In this document: piece by piece, positions 13,887 to 16,045 of the stretch
Layout of the letters: the number at the start of each line of letters is the position of its first letter
How positions within the stretch are numbered: the first letter of the stretch is position 1
Assembly (NCBI GenBank): GCA_903952885.1
Contig: CAJBHE010000020.1
Location: forward strand, 1 to 16,045
Source: an uncultured Burkholderiales bacterium
GTDB taxonomy: Bacteria; Pseudomonadota; Gammaproteobacteria; Burkholderiales; Burkholderiaceae_C
Reading direction: 5' to 3'
Length of the DNA: 16,045 nt
Notes under the pieces: model-generated
What the model saw: the letters and a program-made list of their open reading frames with translations, nothing else
The model's database searches: none
Told to the model about the DNA's origin: nothing
Program-made: the position numbers and the translations under genes

Positions 13887-14555
13887 TTAAGCCAAGGCCA
13901 TGGCAATGTCTTTGCTGGGTAATTGGCGATCGAGGGTCAAGTTTTTTTCGACCTGACTCAAGTACTCATTCATGAGCTTGGCAGCTAAGACTTCGTCTTT
14001 GGCAGCGATGGCTTTTACGATATGAGCGTGCAATTGCACAGAGTGCTCTGCTGCATGAGTGCTTTGGTACATCAGCGTGATCAGCGCGCAACGTGAAATT
14101 AGCTCACTGAGTATTTGTGCCAAGACTTCATTGCCCATCAGCTCTGCCATGCGCACATGAAAGTCCTCTAGCAAGTCGCTGCGTCCTCTCACATCGCCAT
14201 GGCTAAGGCTGTCTTTTTCTTGAGCCACATGGTCTTTGAGCGCTTTAACCTGCAATGGTGTGACTTGGCGCACAAAGTTGCGGACCATTTCTACCTCAAT
14301 CATTCGGCGCGCTGCAAATACTTGCCGCGCTTCATCCGACGATGGGGCAGCCACAAATGCACCGCGTGCTGGCTCCATACGAATGAGACGTTTTTGAACC
14401 AGTTGAAATAGTGCTTGCCTAATGAGCGTGCGCGATACGCCAAAGTGGTCGGCCAATTTTTGCTCTGCCAATTTAGACCCAGGGTGCAGACGGTGTTCCA
14501 CAATTGCTTTGGTCAGCGCTTGCACAATGTTCCTTGTGGCGGTCGAGCTATCCAT
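13887..14555 (-). CDS. GntR-family transcriptional regulator, FCD subfamily
   Basis: 222 residues from ATG 14555, chosen because AGGAG (14562-14566) lies 6 bases upstream; an ATG 21 bp further out lacks this. An N-terminal winged helix (about 1-70) has the GntR signature LHPGSKLAEQKLADHFGVSR followed by TLIRQALFQLVQKRLI. The C-terminal FCD domain (about 80-205), all-helical, has candidate metal or ligand-binding residues in DFHVRMAEL and HAHIVKAI. Such regulators are usually repressors released by a small organic acid or sugar acid. No catabolic operon stands next to it in the window, so the effector and remote targets are unknown. A perfect palindrome lies 48 bp upstream and is a good candidate for its own operator. 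Confidence 0.92.
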   Translation of the reverse strand: MDSSTATRNIVQALTKAIVEHRLHPGSKLAEQKLADHFGVSRTLIRQALFQLVQKRLIRMEPARGAFVAAPSSDEARQVFAARRMIEVEMVRNFVRQVTPLQVKALKDHVAQEKDSLSHGDVRGRSDLLEDFHVRMAELMGNEVLAQILSELISRCALITLMYQSTHAAEHSVQLHAHIVKAIAAKDEVLAAKLMNEYLSQVEKNLTLDRQLPSKDIAMALA

Positions 14556-14602
14556 TCGGATCTCCTGCAAAGTCACTTAAGTCGACAAAAATTCCCAAGC
14601 TA

Positions 14603-14616
14603 AATTGTATACAATT
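14603..14616. promoter_or_regulatory. Palindromic operator candidate for the GntR-family regulator
   Basis: AATTGTATACAATT is a perfect 14-bp palindrome whose core TTGTATACAA has the shape of known FadR/FCD-type GntR operators. It lies 48 bp upstream of the regulator start in the 115-bp gap between the regulator and the PPK2 gene, where the promoter should be. This fits autorepression. Confidence 0.65.
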
Positions 14617-14670
14617 ATTGTTTGCAAAGATAGCCGGCAAAGTGTCCGCCGTGACCTTTAGGCATGGAGT

Positions 14671-15489
14671 TCAGTCCAATTTTATTTTTGACAAGTCAAA
14701 CAAAGGCTTAGGTATTGTCAGCTGCATGTGTTCTAGCGTTTGAACTAACAGGCTTGCCACAAATAAATCTCGATAGGATTTGGAATCGGCGGGCACCACA
14801 TACCAAGGTGCTTCAGGAGTGCTGGTGGCTGACAGCGCGTCCTCGTAGGCTTCTGCAAACTTCGGCCACAGTTTGCGGTCTTCAAAGTCTGAAGGTTGCA
14901 GCTTCCAATGTTTGTGAGGATCATCGAGGCGAGCTTGCAAACGCTCTTTTTGTTCAGCTTTCGAAATGTGCAAAAGGCATTTGACGATGGTGATGCCCTC
15001 GTCGTGCAGCATGGACTCAAAGTGTTTGATGTGTTCGTAACGTTCTTCGCAGGTGTTTTTATTTATCCAACCGCGTACACGCGTCACCAGCACGTCTTCA
15101 TAGTGGCTGCGGTTAAAAATCACCATCTCACCGAGTGCAGGCGTTTTTTGGTGGATGCGCCACAAGAAGTCATGGCTCTTTTCTAAATCGCTAGGCGCAC
15201 CAAACGCCTCGGCACGCACGCCCAGTGGGCTGATGTGGGTAAAAACACTGCGAATTAAGCCGTCTTTGCCTGCAGTGTCCATGCCTTGGAGTATCAAAAG
15301 CAAACCTTTGTGCTTGCCAGCATGCAATGTGCCTTGTAGTTTGTTGAGCTTATCGCCCAGTTTTTTGAGGCTGCTTTCCCATACTTCATCGGTCGGCAAA
15401 TCTTTGGATTTCGGTGAGGTGTCAATGTCACTGAGTTTGAAATCACTTTTAGGTGAAACGCGCCAGGGAGAAAAGTCTTTATGTTCCAT
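14671..15489 (-). CDS. ppk2: Polyphosphate kinase 2 family protein (polyphosphate:nucleotide phosphotransferase)
   Basis: 272 residues, the length of one-domain PPK2 enzymes. The Walker A loop QGMDTAGKDG (68-77) and the Walker B-type motif VIFNRSHYEDVLVTRVRG (123-140) match the PPK2 P-loop kinase fold; the lid region around 178-200 is Lys/Arg-rich and suits polyphosphate binding. The C-terminal APWYVVPADSKSYRDLFVA completes the family pattern. These cytosolic enzymes transfer phosphate between polyphosphate and nucleotides, in the class III group phosphorylating AMP and ADP; the class cannot be fixed by eye. The gene runs leftward toward the GntR gene, 115 bp away. A short inverted repeat GAGTG-TATT-CACTC (15495-15508) sits directly before the start codon, where a ribosome binding site is not obvious. 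Confidence 0.93.
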   Translation of the reverse strand: MEHKDFSPWRVSPKSDFKLSDIDTSPKSKDLPTDEVWESSLKKLGDKLNKLQGTLHAGKHKGLLLILQGMDTAGKDGLIRSVFTHISPLGVRAEAFGAPSDLEKSHDFLWRIHQKTPALGEMVIFNRSHYEDVLVTRVRGWINKNTCEERYEHIKHFESMLHDEGITIVKCLLHISKAEQKERLQARLDDPHKHWKLQPSDFEDRKLWPKFAEAYEDALSATSTPEAPWYVVPADSKSYRDLFVASLLVQTLEHMQLTIPKPLFDLSKIKLD

Positions 15490-15537
15490 ACATTGAGTGT
15501 ATTCACTCGAAACCAGACTGCCGTATGGGGGACTGAA

Positions 15538-16002
15538 TTAAAAGCAGGGCATCACGTGTGCAGTTTCAGTTGGCAATGACAGATAGCCGACGGCAGGGAA
15601 ATGTTTGGCAATGCATTTCTGCATATTTATCTCATCACTGACCATGAACAAATGGTTCTGAACAATGGAGCTCCTCCTTGCCAGAGATTGAATTGTCGAA
15701 GCTCGCAGTCCAAGTGATGTCAGTGCTGTGACCGTGACTGAGTCATTGCCCGACATAAAACATGCAGAAAGTGTTTCACCCCCGATTTTGACAGGCACTC
15801 CCGCGAACACATCAATTAAGTCGCGAATTGATACGCCAATGACCTTTTCTGAGCTACCCAAGGATGCAATCGAGAATTGGTCTGCTTGCGCCACCTCAAT
15901 GGTTCTGGATGCATCAGCACTTCGAGAGCAATGCCACACAGGTTCAGCCCAACAATTGCTGACACCTACAAGTGAGGTAAGTAACAATATTTTGCAGATC
16001 AT
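15538..16002 (-). CDS. Small secreted protein of unknown function
   Basis: 154 residues. The N-terminus MICKILLLTSLVGVSNCWAE looks like a Sec signal peptide with likely cleavage after Ala19 (CWA|EPVW), giving a ~135-residue periplasmic protein with four cysteines (C25, C81, C130, C153), enough for two disulfides. I recognise no domain. It lies 48 bp upstream of the PPK2 gene on the same strand and may be co-transcribed with it. The 43 bp remaining before the window edge read only as stops or very short tails, so an upstream gene could end there but cannot be called. No strong ribosome binding site precedes the ATG. Confidence 0.7.
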   Translation of the reverse strand: MICKILLLTSLVGVSNCWAEPVWHCSRSADASRTIEVAQADQFSIASLGSSEKVIGVSIRDLIDVFAGVPVKIGGETLSACFMSGNDSVTVTALTSLGLRASTIQSLARRSSIVQNHLFMVSDEINMQKCIAKHFPAVGYLSLPTETAHVMPCF

Positions 16003-16045
16003 GAGTCGAATTAGAAAGTTATCGATGGATGTATTTTGCTTTTAA

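Noticed and set aside
15728..16045. Plus-strand open frame at the right edge
   Set aside because: Antisense to the secreted protein gene, which has a signal peptide; the plus-strand translation has no recognisable feature.

Overview
The window looks like a piece of a betaproteobacterial chromosome, most likely Burkholderiales/Comamonadaceae. This rests on moderate G+C, the TctE/QseC-type two-component pair, the FCD-type GntR regulator with a TTGTATACAA-like palindrome, PPK2 and a YjbE-like TerC protein; it is inference from protein character, not a database match. No rRNA, tRNA, CRISPR array, insertion sequence or phage gene was seen. Coding density is high.

Left flank (1-3957): an RND-efflux periplasmic adaptor (minus strand, running off the left edge) is divergent from an OmpR-type response regulator and its histidine kinase (plus strand, ATGA overlap). 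The kinase gene overlaps convergently with a flavin-reductase-family gene.

Centre (4027-12866): the striking part. Six voltage-sensor ion-channel genes lie within 8.9 kb. (a) On the minus strand, a bacterial voltage-gated sodium channel (TLESW filter) overlaps by ATGA with a potassium-channel-like gene that has two complete voltage-sensor domains ahead of a single pore. (b) Divergent from these, across an AT-rich 318-bp intergenic region, is a single 6-TM potassium channel (TTTGYGD) with a long extracellular S5-P insertion; it ends at a strong bidirectional terminator. (c) Converging on that terminator is a six-gene minus-strand operon. Its order is: a membrane-anchored extracytoplasmic protein with four cysteines; a second double-voltage-sensor/one-pore channel; two tandem 6-TM channels whose filters have lost one residue and read SGYGN and SGWGN; a 69-residue single-TM protein; and a DUF4337 membrane protein. 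Four of the six channels carry a related C-terminal helical module (DG...E...LS.EQVE).

Right flank (13055-16045): a TerC-family membrane protein with its own terminator, an FCD-type GntR regulator with a perfect 14-bp palindrome upstream, a PPK2-family polyphosphate kinase, and a small secreted protein of unknown function.

Interpretation (inference): sodium-selective, potassium-selective and altered-filter voltage-gated channels are encoded side by side with small membrane partners. This suggests a dedicated membrane-potential or ion-flux module, possibly one able to depolarise and repolarise the cell, built from channel types that include an architecture I do not recognise as described (VSD-VSD-pore).
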